Origin: Pseudoflavonifractor sp. AF19-9AC
GTDB lineage: Bacteria; Bacillota; Clostridia; Oscillospirales; Oscillospiraceae
Length of the DNA: 64,000 bases
Assembly (NCBI RefSeq): GCF_003478995.1
Contig: NZ_QUGI01000002.1
Coordinates: 150,024 to 214,023, forward strand
Direction: 5' to 3'
A program made the position numbers and the translations under genes. This document shows positions 16,696 through 25,050 of the stretch, piece by piece. A model generated the notes under the pieces. It saw only the letters and a program-made list of their open reading frames with translations. It ran no database searches and was not told the DNA's origin. Each line of letters begins with the position of its first letter. Position 1 is the stretch's first letter.

Positions 16696-17124
16696 TCAAA
16701 ATCTTTGATTCAGAACGCGAAGCCGGGCCAGATAGGACAGCATCTGAACACCGAACAGAACCACCACCATCAGCATGCCCGGCACACAATCCAGTGCAGA
16801 CATGACCACCCCCGCCGCGGCCAAGGAAAAGAGCATGATCTGCCAGGAGAAGCAGGCCGCCTGACCCCACAAAAACTGGTTGCGCTCGTCGGTCTCCGCC
16901 CGTTCCAGCTCCCGCCGCTCCTCCGGCGACGCCTTTTCCCATTGCTTTTTCCGGGTGTACCAATAAAACAGATAGACCGCCAGGACCCATCCTGCGGACA
17001 TCACTCCGGCCTTCATCGGCTGGTACAAGGAAGAGCCCTGCATATTGGGTACTACCGTCACCTTCCAGAAAGCGCACAGCATCAGCGCGCCATAGGCGAC
17101 CTTCCACTTCCAATCCCCTTTCAT
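16696..17124 (-). CDS. small membrane protein, DERN-motif family member
   Basis: 142 residues, four hydrophobic segments, central loop [20 protein letters not shown]. It is the first structural gene after the regulator. The ATG overlaps the regulator's stop codon (ATGA), so synthesis of repressor and membrane protein is coupled. Confidence 0.83.
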   Translation of the reverse strand: MKGDWKWKVAYGALMLCAFWKVTVVPNMQGSSLYQPMKAGVMSAGWVLAVYLFYWYTRKKQWEKASPEERRELERAETDERNQFLWGQAACFSWQIMLFSLAAAGVVMSALDCVPGMLMVVVLFGVQMLSYLARLRVLNQRF

Positions 17125-17324
17125 GGCTCTTCCTCCTCGAACAAAAAGACTTCCTCAATGGTCAGGCCAAAATATTTGGCAATGCGGTGGGCCAACAGCA
17201 GGGAGGCGTTATACCGCCCGCTCTCCAGAGAGATGATGGTCTGCCGGGTGACATCCACCGCGTCGGCCAGCTCCGCCTGGGAGATGCGCCGCTCCTTCCG
17301 CAGCTGGGCAATTCGATTGGTCAC
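17121..17324 (-). CDS. small XRE-family repressor of the membrane-protein array
   Basis: 67 residues, almost only a helix-turn-helix ([20 protein letters not shown]) with a short acidic tail ([10 protein letters not shown]). A GTG start at 17324 is chosen because GGAGG lies exactly 7 bases upstream; a TTG at 17348 has none. It leads the operon and very probably represses it: three CTTTACA boxes overlap its own promoter. This compact regulator paired with small membrane proteins is common in Firmicutes; the inducing signal is not known. Confidence 0.9.
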   Translation of the reverse strand: MTNRIAQLRKERRISQAELADAVDVTRQTIISLESGRYNASLLLAHRIAKYFGLTIEEVFLFEEEEP

Positions 17325-17351
17325 CGTACCACCTCCATTCCAAGCCAAAAG

Positions 17352-17413
17352 GTAAAGCTTCCTTTACAACTGGAGTATAGCGCGCTTTACATTTTGTGTC
17401 AAGGTCACTTTAC
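17352..17413 (-). promoter_or_regulatory. promoter and 23-bp-phased operator of the XRE operon
   Basis: On the minus strand TTGACA (17402-17397), 17 bases, TATACT (17379-17374): a near-consensus promoter. CTTTAC boxes begin at 17362, 17385 and 17408, exactly 23 bp apart, and an inverted GTAAAG at 17352 makes a dyad with the first. The boxes lie downstream of, within and upstream of the promoter, fitting autorepression. Confidence 0.75.
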
Positions 17414-17467
17414 ATTTTTGGAGCAACAAATTTCTGCCCTCTTTTTTGTGCTCTTTTCCGGTTCTGT

Positions 17468-17496
17468 TTGCATTGAACCGGGCCAGACGTTATAAT
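17468..17496 (+). promoter_or_regulatory. promoter for the hairpin-cluster transcript
   Basis: TTGCAT at 17468-17473, a 17-base spacer, and a perfect TATAAT at 17491-17496. The first hairpin starts 11 bases after the -10 box, so the predicted RNA begins almost directly with structure. Confidence 0.6.
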
Positions 17497-17502
17497 AATG
17501 TC

Positions 17503-17741
17503 TGCTGAAGAAACCGAAAATCGGTTTCTTCACGCGGCGGCAGCCGCGCAATTCCATAAAAGCGGCTCCTTTGAGCCGCTTTTATGGAATTCAGTCATTG
17601 TTACAATACGTATTTCTGCGGGCGCGTTGAAACGCGCTCGCAGAACGTGCAAGGGGTTTGGACAAAATTGCCCAAACCCCTTGCGCTTGCACAAAGCCAT
17701 TTTGCCTTGAAAGTCTCGGCTTTCAAGGCTTGTGGCTTTGC
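17503..17741 (+). ncRNA. candidate structured RNA: run of consecutive perfect hairpins
   Basis: Stems in order: 17507-17517/17521-17531 (11 bp), 17533-17538/17543-17548 (6 bp), 17550-17568/17573-17591 (19 bp), 17615-17627/17632-17644 (13 bp with one wobble), 17649-17661/17672-17684 (13 bp), and 17704-17713/17720-17729 (10 bp) enclosed by CAAAGCCA/TGGCTTTG (17692-17699/17733-17740). No ribosome site or credible reading frame fits. It ends just before a second TATAAT at 17752, which would serve hemW. It could be a free RNA or a mosaic of small repeats. Confidence 0.5.
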
Positions 17742-17806
17742 GCCGTACGCATTATAATAAAGGCGGGAATGGACCCATTTCAGGGAACACACAAGGAGGA
17801 TTTCCC

Positions 17807-19066
17807 ATGTTCGGACACAAGAAAAGCCCTGCTTCCCGGGCACCGGAACGGGACAAGCTGGGCATTTATATTCATATTCCCTTCTGCCGCAGCAAGTGCG
17901 ACTACTGCGACTTTTACTCCCTGGCCGGCCGGGAGGACCGGATGGACGACTACCAGAAGGCGCTGCTGGCCCATCTGGCGGAGACCGCGCCCCTGGCCAA
18001 GGGGATTCCCGTGGACACCGTCTATTTCGGCGGCGGCACCCCCAGCTTTTACGGGGACAAACGGCTGCGGGAGCTGCTGGCGGCCATCGAGAAGCTCTTT
18101 GAGCTGGAGAAGGGGGCGGAGATCACCCTGGAGGCAAATCCCGACAGCGTGGACTTCAAGGCCCTGAAGCGCCTGCGGAAAGCGGGCTTCAACCGCCTGT
18201 CCCTGGGGATGCAGTCGGCCTGCCCGGCGGAGCTGGAGGCAGTCCACCGTCCCCACAGCCCCCGGCAGACGGACGAGGCGGTGGAGGCGGCCAAGAAGGC
18301 CAAGTTCAAAAACCTCTCCCTGGACCTCATCTACGGCCTGCCCGGCCAGACCATGGAGGAGTGGAAAGCCTCGGTGGAGCACGCCCTGTCCCTCATTCCC
18401 CAGCACCTGTCCTGCTACGGACTGAAGGTGGAGGAGGGCACCCCTCTGCAGAAGCGGGTGGAGGCCGGTGAGGTGCTGCCCGACGACGACCAGCAGGCGG
18501 ACATGTACCTGTGGACCGTGGGCCGTCTGGAGCGGGCGGGCTACCCCCAGTACGAGATTTCCAACTTCGCAAAGCCCGGCTTTGCCTCCCGGCACAACCT
18601 GCGCTACTGGCAGCTGAAGCCCTACATCGGCTTCGGTCCCGGGGCCCACTCCGACTTCGGCGGGCGGCGCTATTCCTGGGTCCGGGACCTGGACGGCTAC
18701 ATCGACGGGGTGCTGAAGGGCGGCACCATTCTGGACAGCGAGGAGCTCATCCCCCAGCGGGAGCGGGGCTATGAGTACCTGATGCTCCGGCTGCGCACCG
18801 TGGAGGGCGTTGAGGAGTGGGAGTACCGCAGCGCCTACTTCATGGACTTTGCTCCCCTGGAGGCCCGGCTGGAGGAATTTAAGGCCCAGGGCTGGGCGGA
18901 AAAGACCGAGGAGGGCCGCTGGCGGCTCACTCCCCGGGGATTCCTGATCTCCAACCAGCTCATCGGCGATCTTTTGGAGCGGCAGGAGCGAGCCGGGTTT
19001 CAGGATCTGCTGCCCCGGGCCCGGGAGCAGTTCAGCCGTCCCAGGGACCAGGGTCCGGCGTCGTAA
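17807..19066 (+). CDS. hemW: radical SAM HemW-type haem chaperone / coproporphyrinogen dehydrogenase-like
   Basis: 419 residues. The 4Fe-4S cluster motif CRSKCDYC lies near residue 31 after IYIHIPF, then FGGGTPSF, LSLGMQS, and the HemN/HemW C-terminal domain. The length and single cluster motif fit HemW, the haem-binding chaperone form, rather than HemN. ACAAGGAGG precedes the ATG at 17807; the open frame upstream is chance. It stands alone downstream of the hairpin cluster and a TATAAT box at 17752-17757. Confidence 0.9.
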   Translation: MFGHKKSPASRAPERDKLGIYIHIPFCRSKCDYCDFYSLAGREDRMDDYQKALLAHLAETAPLAKGIPVDTVYFGGGTPSFYGDKRLRELLAAIEKLFELEKGAEITLEANPDSVDFKALKRLRKAGFNRLSLGMQSACPAELEAVHRPHSPRQTDEAVEAAKKAKFKNLSLDLIYGLPGQTMEEWKASVEHALSLIPQHLSCYGLKVEEGTPLQKRVEAGEVLPDDDQQADMYLWTVGRLERAGYPQYEISNFAKPGFASRHNLRYWQLKPYIGFGPGAHSDFGGRRYSWVRDLDGYIDGVLKGGTILDSEELIPQRERGYEYLMLRLRTVEGVEEWEYRSAYFMDFAPLEARLEEFKAQGWAEKTEEGRWRLTPRGFLISNQLIGDLLERQERAGFQDLLPRAREQFSRPRDQGPAS

Positions 19067-19091
19067 TTTTCCGATACACGGCAGATTTTGG

Positions 19092-19135
19092 AAGGCCTTT
19101 TTTGCAAATGGACAGAGGCCTTTCCTGGTTTTCAT
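19092..19135 (+). terminator. probable terminator of hemW
   Basis: A 7-bp stem AAGGCCT/AGGCCTT (19092-19098 with 19116-19122) has an extended imperfect base and a TCCTGGTTTTC tail. Weaker than the others here. Confidence 0.45.
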
Positions 19136-19183
19136 AAAACTTCCATAAAAATAAACAATTTATTCTCCTCCGCGCAAAATTCA

Positions 19184-19212
19184 TTGCCACCGGGATATAA
19201 TAGTGCTATAAT
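19184..19212 (+). promoter_or_regulatory. promoter of murA
   Basis: TTGCCA at 19184-19189, 17 bases, TATAAT at 19207-19212. A second TATAAT lies at 19195. The leader to the murA start is about 150 nt. Confidence 0.65.
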
Positions 19213-19367
19213 AAGTGAGATGCTTATCAGGAAACGAAACGTTTTGCCCGTCTTTGGGCCCCGCCTTCTTCCGGCGGCCGGAGCATGAATTATGGTTTAC
19301 ATACGGCGTTTCACGCTGTATTTTCGATATTCCACATCTTGTGGCGTTTTAAAAGAGGGTGCGTATT

Positions 19368-20663
19368 TTGACCAAGTATCAAATTCGCGGAGGAAACTCC
19401 CTGCACGGTACCATTGAGATCAGCGGCGCCAAGAATGCCGCCGTGGCCATTATTCCCGCCGCCCTGATGGTGGACGGGGTGTGCCGCATTGAAAATATTC
19501 CCCAAATCAGCGACGTGACGCTCATCCTCCAGATCCTGCGGGAGCTGGGGGCGGACGTGCGTACCGTCAACCGTACCACCGTGGACGTGGACTGCTCCCA
19601 CATCCGCAACCGCCAGGTGCCTTACGAGCTGGCCCGGAAGATTCGTGCCAGCTATTACCTTGTGGGCGCCCTCCTGGGCCGGTTCGGCTGGGCGGAGGTT
19701 CCCCTGCCCGGCGGCTGCGATCTGGGCGGACGGCCCATCGACCAGCACATCAAGGGCTTTGTGGCCATGGGGGCCGAGGTGGACGTGCGCAACGGCCTCA
19801 TCTACGCCCAGGTGCCCGGCGGCGGACGGCCCGCTGGCGGACAGGTCTATCTGGACATGGTCTCTGTGGGCGCCACCATGAACATCATGCTCTGTGCCGC
19901 CCTGGCCAACGGCATGACCATCATTGAAAATGCCGCCAAGGAGCCCCACATCGTGGATTTGGCCAACTTCCTCAACTCCATGGGGGCCAACATCATGGGC
20001 GCGGGCACCGACGTCATCAAGATCCGGGGCGTGGACCGTCTGAAGGGCGGCACCTACTCCATCATCCCCGACCAGATCGAAGCGGGCACCTATATGGCCG
20101 CTGTGGCTGCCGCCGGGGGCGAGGTGCTCATCAAGAACGTCATTCCCAAGCACCTGGACTGCATCACCGCCAAGCTGGTGGAGATGGGTGTGGACGTGGA
20201 GGAGCAGGACGACGCCGTACTGGTGCGCCGCTCCGGTCCCCTCAGCCGGGTGAATGTAAAGACCATGCCCTACCCCGGCTTCCCCACCGATATGCAGCCC
20301 CAGATTGCCGCCGTGCTGTGCACCGCCCGGGGCACCAGCGTCCTCACTGAGGGCGTGTGGGAGAACCGCTACCGCTATGTGGATGAGTTCCGCCGTATGG
20401 GCGCCTCCATCCAGGTGGACGGCAAGGTGGCTGTCATTGAAGGGGTGGACAAGCTCACCGGCGCTCCGGTTCACGCCTGCGACCTGCGGGCGGGAGCGGC
20501 CATGGTGATTGCCGGTCTGTGCGCCCAGGGTGTCACCGAGATCGACGGCATCTACCACATCGAGCGTGGCTACGAGACCCTGGTGGAGAAGCTCTCCGGC
20601 GTGGGAGCTGACATTCGGATCATCAACACCCCCGACGAGGAGGAGCAGTCCCAGGCGGGCTGA
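19368..20663 (+). CDS. murA: UDP-N-acetylglucosamine 1-carboxyvinyltransferase
   Basis: 431 residues. It transfers enolpyruvate from PEP to UDP-GlcNAc, the first committed step of peptidoglycan synthesis, in the cytosol. GAKNAAV near residue 20 carries the Lys/Asn pair, LPGGCDLGGRP holds the fosfomycin-target Cys, and FPTDMQPQ holds the catalytic Asp. A TTG start at 19368 is preferred, 8 bases after AGAGGG; GTG at 19359 overlaps that site. Its own promoter and terminator make it a single-gene unit. Confidence 0.96.
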   Translation: MTKYQIRGGNSLHGTIEISGAKNAAVAIIPAALMVDGVCRIENIPQISDVTLILQILRELGADVRTVNRTTVDVDCSHIRNRQVPYELARKIRASYYLVGALLGRFGWAEVPLPGGCDLGGRPIDQHIKGFVAMGAEVDVRNGLIYAQVPGGGRPAGGQVYLDMVSVGATMNIMLCAALANGMTIIENAAKEPHIVDLANFLNSMGANIMGAGTDVIKIRGVDRLKGGTYSIIPDQIEAGTYMAAVAAAGGEVLIKNVIPKHLDCITAKLVEMGVDVEEQDDAVLVRRSGPLSRVNVKTMPYPGFPTDMQPQIAAVLCTARGTSVLTEGVWENRYRYVDEFRRMGASIQVDGKVAVIEGVDKLTGAPVHACDLRAGAAMVIAGLCAQGVTEIDGIYHIERGYETLVEKLSGVGADIRIINTPDEEEQSQAG

Positions 20664-20678
20664 ATACAACTGGAAATC

Positions 20679-20748
20679 AGGAGTCAGGAATGAGGAATCC
20701 CGCCCATTGGGCGGCGACTCCTGCCCCGTTCCTGACTCCTTCTTTTTT
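20679..20748 (+). terminator. terminator of murA
   Basis: A 12-bp outer stem (20679-20690 with 20729-20740) with an inner CGCCCATTGGGCG hairpin is followed by TCTTTTTTGT. Confidence 0.85.
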
Positions 20749-20800
20749 GTGGGCCGGTGCCGGCCCCAATTTTGAATTTCTCTGAGAGGGAGGGCTCCTT

Positions 20801-21640
20801 TTGCTCACGGTTACCACCCTGGCCAGCGGCTCCAGCGGCAACGCCGCTCTGGTGTCCTGCGGCCGGACTCATATTCTGCTGGACGCAGGCATCTCCGCCC
20901 GGCGGATTACCACAGCCCTGAAGGCTCTGGGGGTCCCTCCCCAGGATCTGTCCGCCATTGTCATTACCCACGAGCACCACGACCATGTCAGCGGCCTAGG
21001 GGTGCTGTGCAAGCAGATTCCCGCCCCGGTATTGGCTTCTCCGGCCACCTGTCGGTATCTGGGGGACAAGCTGCCCCAGTTCCGGGGACGGCTGCAGGGC
21101 CAGGAGCCGGGCACCGGCGTGCAGCTGGGGGAGATCTGGACGGAATCCTTCTCCACCCCCCACGACGCCGCGGGCAGCGTGGGCTACTCCTTTTCTGCTG
21201 AGGGGCGGCGGCTGGTGCTGTGTACCGACCTGGGGTATGTCACCCCGGAGGTCAAACGGGCAGCGGAGGGCTGCGACCTCCTTATCTGCGAGACCAACCA
21301 CGACGAGGACTGGGTGCGCACCGGCCCCTATCCCTACTACTTAAAGCAGCGGGTGCTGGGCGACCGGGGGCACCTGTCCAATGAGGCGGGAGCCGAGCTG
21401 GCCGCCCTGGCGGTGGAGAGCGGAGCCCGTACGGTCATTCTGGCCCATCTGTCCTCGGAGAACAACACCCCTGCCCACGCGCGGGCGGCGGTGTGCCGGA
21501 GGCTCGCCGCCATGGGCTGCGACCCGGAGCGGGACATCTGTCTGGCGGTGGCACCCCGGAAGGAGACGGGACCGGTGTATCGGCTGGAGGAGGACGGGGC
21601 CGCCGTGGCCTTCGCCCTGCGGGGGGCGGCCCTATGCTGA
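20801..21640 (+). CDS. MBL-fold metallohydrolase, WalJ/YycJ-like
   Basis: 279 residues. The opening TLASGSSGNAALV and the metal motif ITHEHHDHVSGL (HxHxDH) mark the YycJ/WalJ branch of metallo-beta-lactamase-fold nucleases. WalJ-type proteins are implicated in coordinating DNA replication with cell-wall control. A TTG start follows GAGAGGGAGGG. The last 7 bases overlap rlmH, an arrangement seen with walJ in other Firmicutes, so the two are translationally coupled. Confidence 0.9.
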   Translation: MLTVTTLASGSSGNAALVSCGRTHILLDAGISARRITTALKALGVPPQDLSAIVITHEHHDHVSGLGVLCKQIPAPVLASPATCRYLGDKLPQFRGRLQGQEPGTGVQLGEIWTESFSTPHDAAGSVGYSFSAEGRRLVLCTDLGYVTPEVKRAAEGCDLLICETNHDEDWVRTGPYPYYLKQRVLGDRGHLSNEAGAELAALAVESGARTVILAHLSSENNTPAHARAAVCRRLAAMGCDPERDICLAVAPRKETGPVYRLEEDGAAVAFALRGAALC

Positions 21641-22116
21641 GTATTCATCTCATCTGCGTGGGCAAGCTGAAGGAGAAGTTTTATCTGGAGGCCTCTGCCG
21701 AGTATAAAAAGCGGCTGTCCGGCTACTGCTCCTTTACCCTCACCGAGATTCCCGAGGAGCGGCTGCCTGCCGCGCCCTCCCAGGCCCAGATTGACGCCGC
21801 CCTGGAGTGGGAGGCATTGGCCATCCGGGCCAAAATCCCCCAAAACAGCCGTCTTGTCTGCCTGTGCGTGGAGGGAAAGCCCCGCTCCAGCCCGGAGCTG
21901 GCCAAACTGGTGGAGGACTTTGCCCAGAGCGGCCAGCGGCATCTGGTCTTTGTCATCGGCGGGTCCTACGGAATGGCGGAGAGCCTGAAGCGGGAGGCCT
22001 GGCTGAAGCTGTCCATGTCCCCTATGACCTTCCCCCACCATCTGGCCCGTGTGATGGTGCTGGAGCAGATTTACCGGGCCTTCAAAATTAACGAGGGCTC
22101 CAGCTATCATAAATAA
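21634..22116 (+). CDS. rlmH: 23S rRNA pseudouridine-1915 N3-methyltransferase
   Basis: 160 residues, the normal RlmH length. A SPOUT-class enzyme that methylates the pseudouridine in helix 69 of 70S ribosomes using SAM. The SAM-knot region FVIGGSYGMAESLKREAWLK and the tail HHLARVMVLEQIYRAFKINE plus GSSYHK are diagnostic. The ATG at 21634 overlaps the end of the MBL-fold gene. A terminator follows immediately. Confidence 0.97.
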   Translation: MLSIHLICVGKLKEKFYLEASAEYKKRLSGYCSFTLTEIPEERLPAAPSQAQIDAALEWEALAIRAKIPQNSRLVCLCVEGKPRSSPELAKLVEDFAQSGQRHLVFVIGGSYGMAESLKREAWLKLSMSPMTFPHHLARVMVLEQIYRAFKINEGSSYHK

Positions 22117-22146
22117 AAAACGGACTGCATGTGCAGTCCGTTTTTT
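22115..22146. terminator. bidirectional terminator between rlmH and the radical SAM gene
   Basis: A perfect 15-bp stem (22115-22129 with 22132-22146) has A6 on the left and T6 on the right, so it works from both sides. It touches both stop codons. Confidence 0.92.
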
Positions 22147-23021
22147 CATACTCCGGTCAAATCGAAGGGAGGCGTATATTCCTCCTTGGCGCTGGTGCGC
22201 TCCTGGGTGAAGCCGTCCAGGCCCAGAGCGGCCATGTAGTCCTGGGCCGCCCGGATCTCTCCCCGGCGGAGCTTCCGGTTGACCTCCGGCACCCGAGACA
22301 GGTCACCCCAGGGGGTATATTGGCTCATGAGAGAGAAGAGCACCGTGTGGGGCGGGAAGGTCTCGGCCACCCAGTCCATCACCGCCTTGGCGCCCTGCAC
22401 CTGCCCGGGGAGAATAAGGTGGCGGATGATGACGCCCCGGGTGAGCAGGCCGTTTTCGTCAAACTGGCAGGGGCCGGTCTGACGGACCATCTCCTGGATG
22501 GCGGCGGCCGCCGCCTCCGGGTAGTCCGGGGCCCCGGAGTAGCGCCGGGCGGCAGACGGGTCCAGATACTTGAAGTCGGGGAGGTAAATCTGCACCTTCC
22601 CCTCCAGAGTGCAGAGGGTGTCCACCTTCTCGTAGCCCCCGCAGTTGTAGACCACCGGCACGGGCAGGGGCCGCTCCAACAGGGAGGCCAGGACGTGGGT
22701 GTAGTGGGTGGGGGTTACGAAGTTGATGTTGTGGGCCCCCTGGGCGATGAGCTCCTGACAGATGTCCCACAGCCGCTCCTCCGTCACCGGCTTTCCAAAG
22801 TTCTGGTGGCTGATGTCCCCGTTCTGGCAGAAGACACAGCCCAGGGGACAGCCGGTGAAGAAGACGGTGCCCGAGCCCCGGGTGCCCGAGATGGGGGGCT
22901 CCTCCCAGTGGTGGAGGGCCGCCCGGGCCAGCAGCGGGGTCTCCGGCATGCGGCACAGGCCTTGTCCTTCCGTAGCGGTGCGCACAGCCCCGCAGTTCCG
23001 GGGGCACAGGCGGCAAATCAT
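22146..23021 (-). CDS. radical SAM protein, PflA-like
   Basis: 291 residues. A Cys-rich N-terminus (CRLCPRNCGA, then GLCR) precedes the radical SAM cluster motif CPLGCVFCQN near residue 57. GGYE and LPDFKY segments follow, as in the pyruvate-formate-lyase-activase-like group, many of whose substrates are unknown. Ribosome site GGAGAGAC before the ATG. It is downstream of the UPF0210 gene but separated by a terminator. A glycyl-radical partner is not visible nearby. Confidence 0.88.
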   Translation of the reverse strand: MICRLCPRNCGAVRTATEGQGLCRMPETPLLARAALHHWEEPPISGTRGSGTVFFTGCPLGCVFCQNGDISHQNFGKPVTEERLWDICQELIAQGAHNINFVTPTHYTHVLASLLERPLPVPVVYNCGGYEKVDTLCTLEGKVQIYLPDFKYLDPSAARRYSGAPDYPEAAAAAIQEMVRQTGPCQFDENGLLTRGVIIRHLILPGQVQGAKAVMDWVAETFPPHTVLFSLMSQYTPWGDLSRVPEVNRKLRRGEIRAAQDYMAALGLDGFTQERTSAKEEYTPPFDLTGV

Positions 23022-23063
23022 GGGTGTGTCTCTCCTTCCGGTGTTGTTCCAGTAAAATCCAAA

Positions 23064-23092
23064 GGGCGGGCATATGGAGAATATGCCCGCCC
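23064..23092 (-). terminator. terminator of the UPF0210 gene
   Basis: A 12-bp stem (23064-23075 with 23081-23092, loop GGAGA); the minus-strand continuation is TTTGGATTTTA. Confidence 0.7.
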
Positions 23093-23125
23093 CGGTTTTC
23101 TCAGCTCTGAACAGGGTACCAAGGT

Positions 23126-24484
23126 TTAGTTCTTCAAACTCTGCATGGGAGCGGGGATGCGGCCGCCCCGGTCCACAAAGGCCTTTGCGGAGAAGGGGTG
23201 GGCGGGCTGTACGGGGGCGGAGCCCAGCAGGCCGCCGAATTCCACGGTATCGCCCACCTTGCAGCCGGGGGCGGGAATGATGCGCACGGCGGTGGTCTTG
23301 GAGTTGACCATACCGATGGCGGCCTCGTCGGCGATGATGGCGGACAGGGTCTCGGCGGGGGTATCGCCGGGGACGGCGATCATGTCAAGGCCCACGGAGC
23401 ACACGCAGGTCATGGCTTCCAGCTTGTCCAGGGTGAGAGCCCCGGAGGCGGCCGCGGCAATCATGCCCTCGTCTTCGCTGACGGGGATAAAGGCGCCGGA
23501 CAGGCCGCCCACATGGGAGGAGGCCATGACGCCGCCCTTCTTCACCGCATCGTTCAGCAGGGCCAGGGCGGCAGTGGTGCCGTGGGTGCCGCACACCTCC
23601 AGGCCCATCTCCTCCAGAATCCGGGCCACGGAGTCGCCGATGGCGGGGGTGGGGGCCAGGGACAGGTCCACAATGCCGAAGGGGGTGTCCAGACGGCGGG
23701 AGGCCTCCTGGGCCACCAGCTGACCCATGCGGGTGATGCGGAAGGCGGTCTTCTTCACTGTCTCGGCCACCACGTCAAAGGGCTGGCCCTTCACACTCTG
23801 GAGGGCGTGGTACACCACGCCGGGGCCGGAGACGCCCACGTTGATGACCTTCTCCGGCTCGCCCACACCGTGGAAGGCACCGGCCATGAAGGGGTTGTCC
23901 TCCACGGCGTTGCAGAACACCACCAGCTTGGCGCAGCCGAAGCCGCCCTTGTCGGCGGTGCGGCCGGCCAGGTCCTTGATGGTCCGGCCCATGAGGGCCA
24001 CCGCGTCCATATCGATGCCCGCCTTGGTGGAGCCAACGTTGACGCTGGCGCAGACAATGTCGGTGGTGGACAGGGCCTCGGGGATGGAATTGATGAGAAT
24101 GCGGTCAGCCTCGGTCATGCCCTTCTGCACCAGGGCGGAGAAGCCGCCGATGAAGTTGACCCCGCAGGTCTTGGCAGCCCGGTCCATGGCCTGGGCGAAG
24201 GGGGTGTAGTTGTCCGTCTCAGACGCCGCCGCCACCAGGGCGATGGGGGTGACGGAGATGCGCTTGTTCACAATGGGAATGCCGAACTCCTTCTCAATGG
24301 CCTCGCCGGTGGCCACCAGGTGCTCGGCGTAGCGGGTGATCTTGTCGTACACCTTGTCACAGGCTGCCTTCACGTCGCTGTGGGCACAGGAGAGCAGCGA
24401 GATGCCCATGGTGATGGTGCGCACGTCCAGATGCTGCTGGTCAATCATCTGGATGGTCTGCATAATTTCGTGTTGATTGAGCAT
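23126..24484 (-). CDS. UPF0210 / PFL-like family protein
   Basis: 452 residues, cytosolic, highly conserved in Firmicutes. The start [20 protein letters not shown] and the [27 protein letters not shown] and [13 protein letters not shown] blocks are typical. The family has a pyruvate-formate-lyase-like fold, but no established reaction. The start at 24484 has GGAGGAATC upstream; the slightly longer frame to 24499 does not. The ACT-domain gene upstream on the same strand is its usual partner and probably senses an amino acid for it. Confidence 0.9.
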   Translation of the reverse strand: MLNQHEIMQTIQMIDQQHLDVRTITMGISLLSCAHSDVKAACDKVYDKITRYAEHLVATGEAIEKEFGIPIVNKRISVTPIALVAAASETDNYTPFAQAMDRAAKTCGVNFIGGFSALVQKGMTEADRILINSIPEALSTTDIVCASVNVGSTKAGIDMDAVALMGRTIKDLAGRTADKGGFGCAKLVVFCNAVEDNPFMAGAFHGVGEPEKVINVGVSGPGVVYHALQSVKGQPFDVVAETVKKTAFRITRMGQLVAQEASRRLDTPFGIVDLSLAPTPAIGDSVARILEEMGLEVCGTHGTTAALALLNDAVKKGGVMASSHVGGLSGAFIPVSEDEGMIAAAASGALTLDKLEAMTCVCSVGLDMIAVPGDTPAETLSAIIADEAAIGMVNSKTTAVRIIPAPGCKVGDTVEFGGLLGSAPVQPAHPFSAKAFVDRGGRIPAPMQSLKN

Positions 24485-24637
24485 GTATGATTCCTCCAAG
24501 GATAGTCTCTCACTTCGGTGTTGTCACGCTCCCATTGGGCGCACGGCCGGGTCAATGCGTCGTCGCAAAGTCCGCTTCCCTCCGGACGCCCAAGTATGGG
24601 CATCCGTCGTTGCGCTCCCTTGCTCCTCCTTTCCCCA

Positions 24638-24663
24638 CCGAACCCGCTGACGCTGGGCTTCGG
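24638..24663 (-). repeat. dispersed 26-bp hairpin repeat, copy 1
   Basis: Minus strand: CCGAA ends and TTCGG ends enclose GCCCAGCGTCAGCGGG. The same 26 bases with one change occur at 59305 on the plus strand inside the mobilizable element, each followed by GGTGGG and an A/G-rich purine tract. The whole gap 24485-24738 between the UPF0210 and ACT genes consists of this GC-rich non-coding sequence; it contains only chance frames. Confidence 0.65.
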
Positions 24664-24738
24664 CGGGGGCCCCAATCACAGACCCGCGGTCGTCTCTGAG
24701 GCTCGTCGTTATCTCCCCTGTGCGCCTATGGGTCACGC

Positions 24739-25008
24739 TCAGATGCGGTGCATGGCGTTAAAAATATCCTCCCGCTGGATGCGGATGGACAGGTTCTGCT
24801 CCTTGCCGGCCTGCTCCAGGAGATCAGACATCTCGCCGATGGACTGCTGGCAGGCGGAGGTGTCCACCAGCATGACCATGGTGAAGAACTCCTGGAGGAC
24901 GGTCTGGGTGATGTCCAGAATGTTGATGTTGTGCTGGGCCAGCAGGGAACACACGGAGGCGGTGATGCCCACCCGGTCCTTGCCGATGACGGTGACAATA
25001 GCCTTCAT
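24739..25008 (-). CDS. ACT-domain protein (UPF0237)
   Basis: 89 residues, one ACT domain: MKAIVTVIGKDRVGITASVC then HNINILDITQTV. Such stand-alone ACT proteins bind amino acids or act as regulators and pair with UPF0210 proteins in many genomes. Ribosome site AAAGGAA. It lies 254 bases upstream of the UPF0210 gene, unusually far because the repeat-bearing segment separates them. Confidence 0.92.
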   Translation of the reverse strand: MKAIVTVIGKDRVGITASVCSLLAQHNINILDITQTVLQEFFTMVMLVDTSACQQSIGEMSDLLEQAGKEQNLSIRIQREDIFNAMHRI

Positions 25009-25050
25009 AAAACAAATTCCTTTCTTTTTGCAGAATGGTTTTTCATTCCA

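Noticed and set aside
17499..17710. 70-codon frame across the hairpin cluster
   Set aside because: It is read through perfect inverted repeats, lacks a ribosome site and has no protein-like composition.
24445..24736. Small frames between the UPF0210 and ACT genes
   Set aside because: They come from the GC-rich dispersed repeat; no ribosome site, and the same peptide pieces recur in non-coding DNA at 59283-59465.
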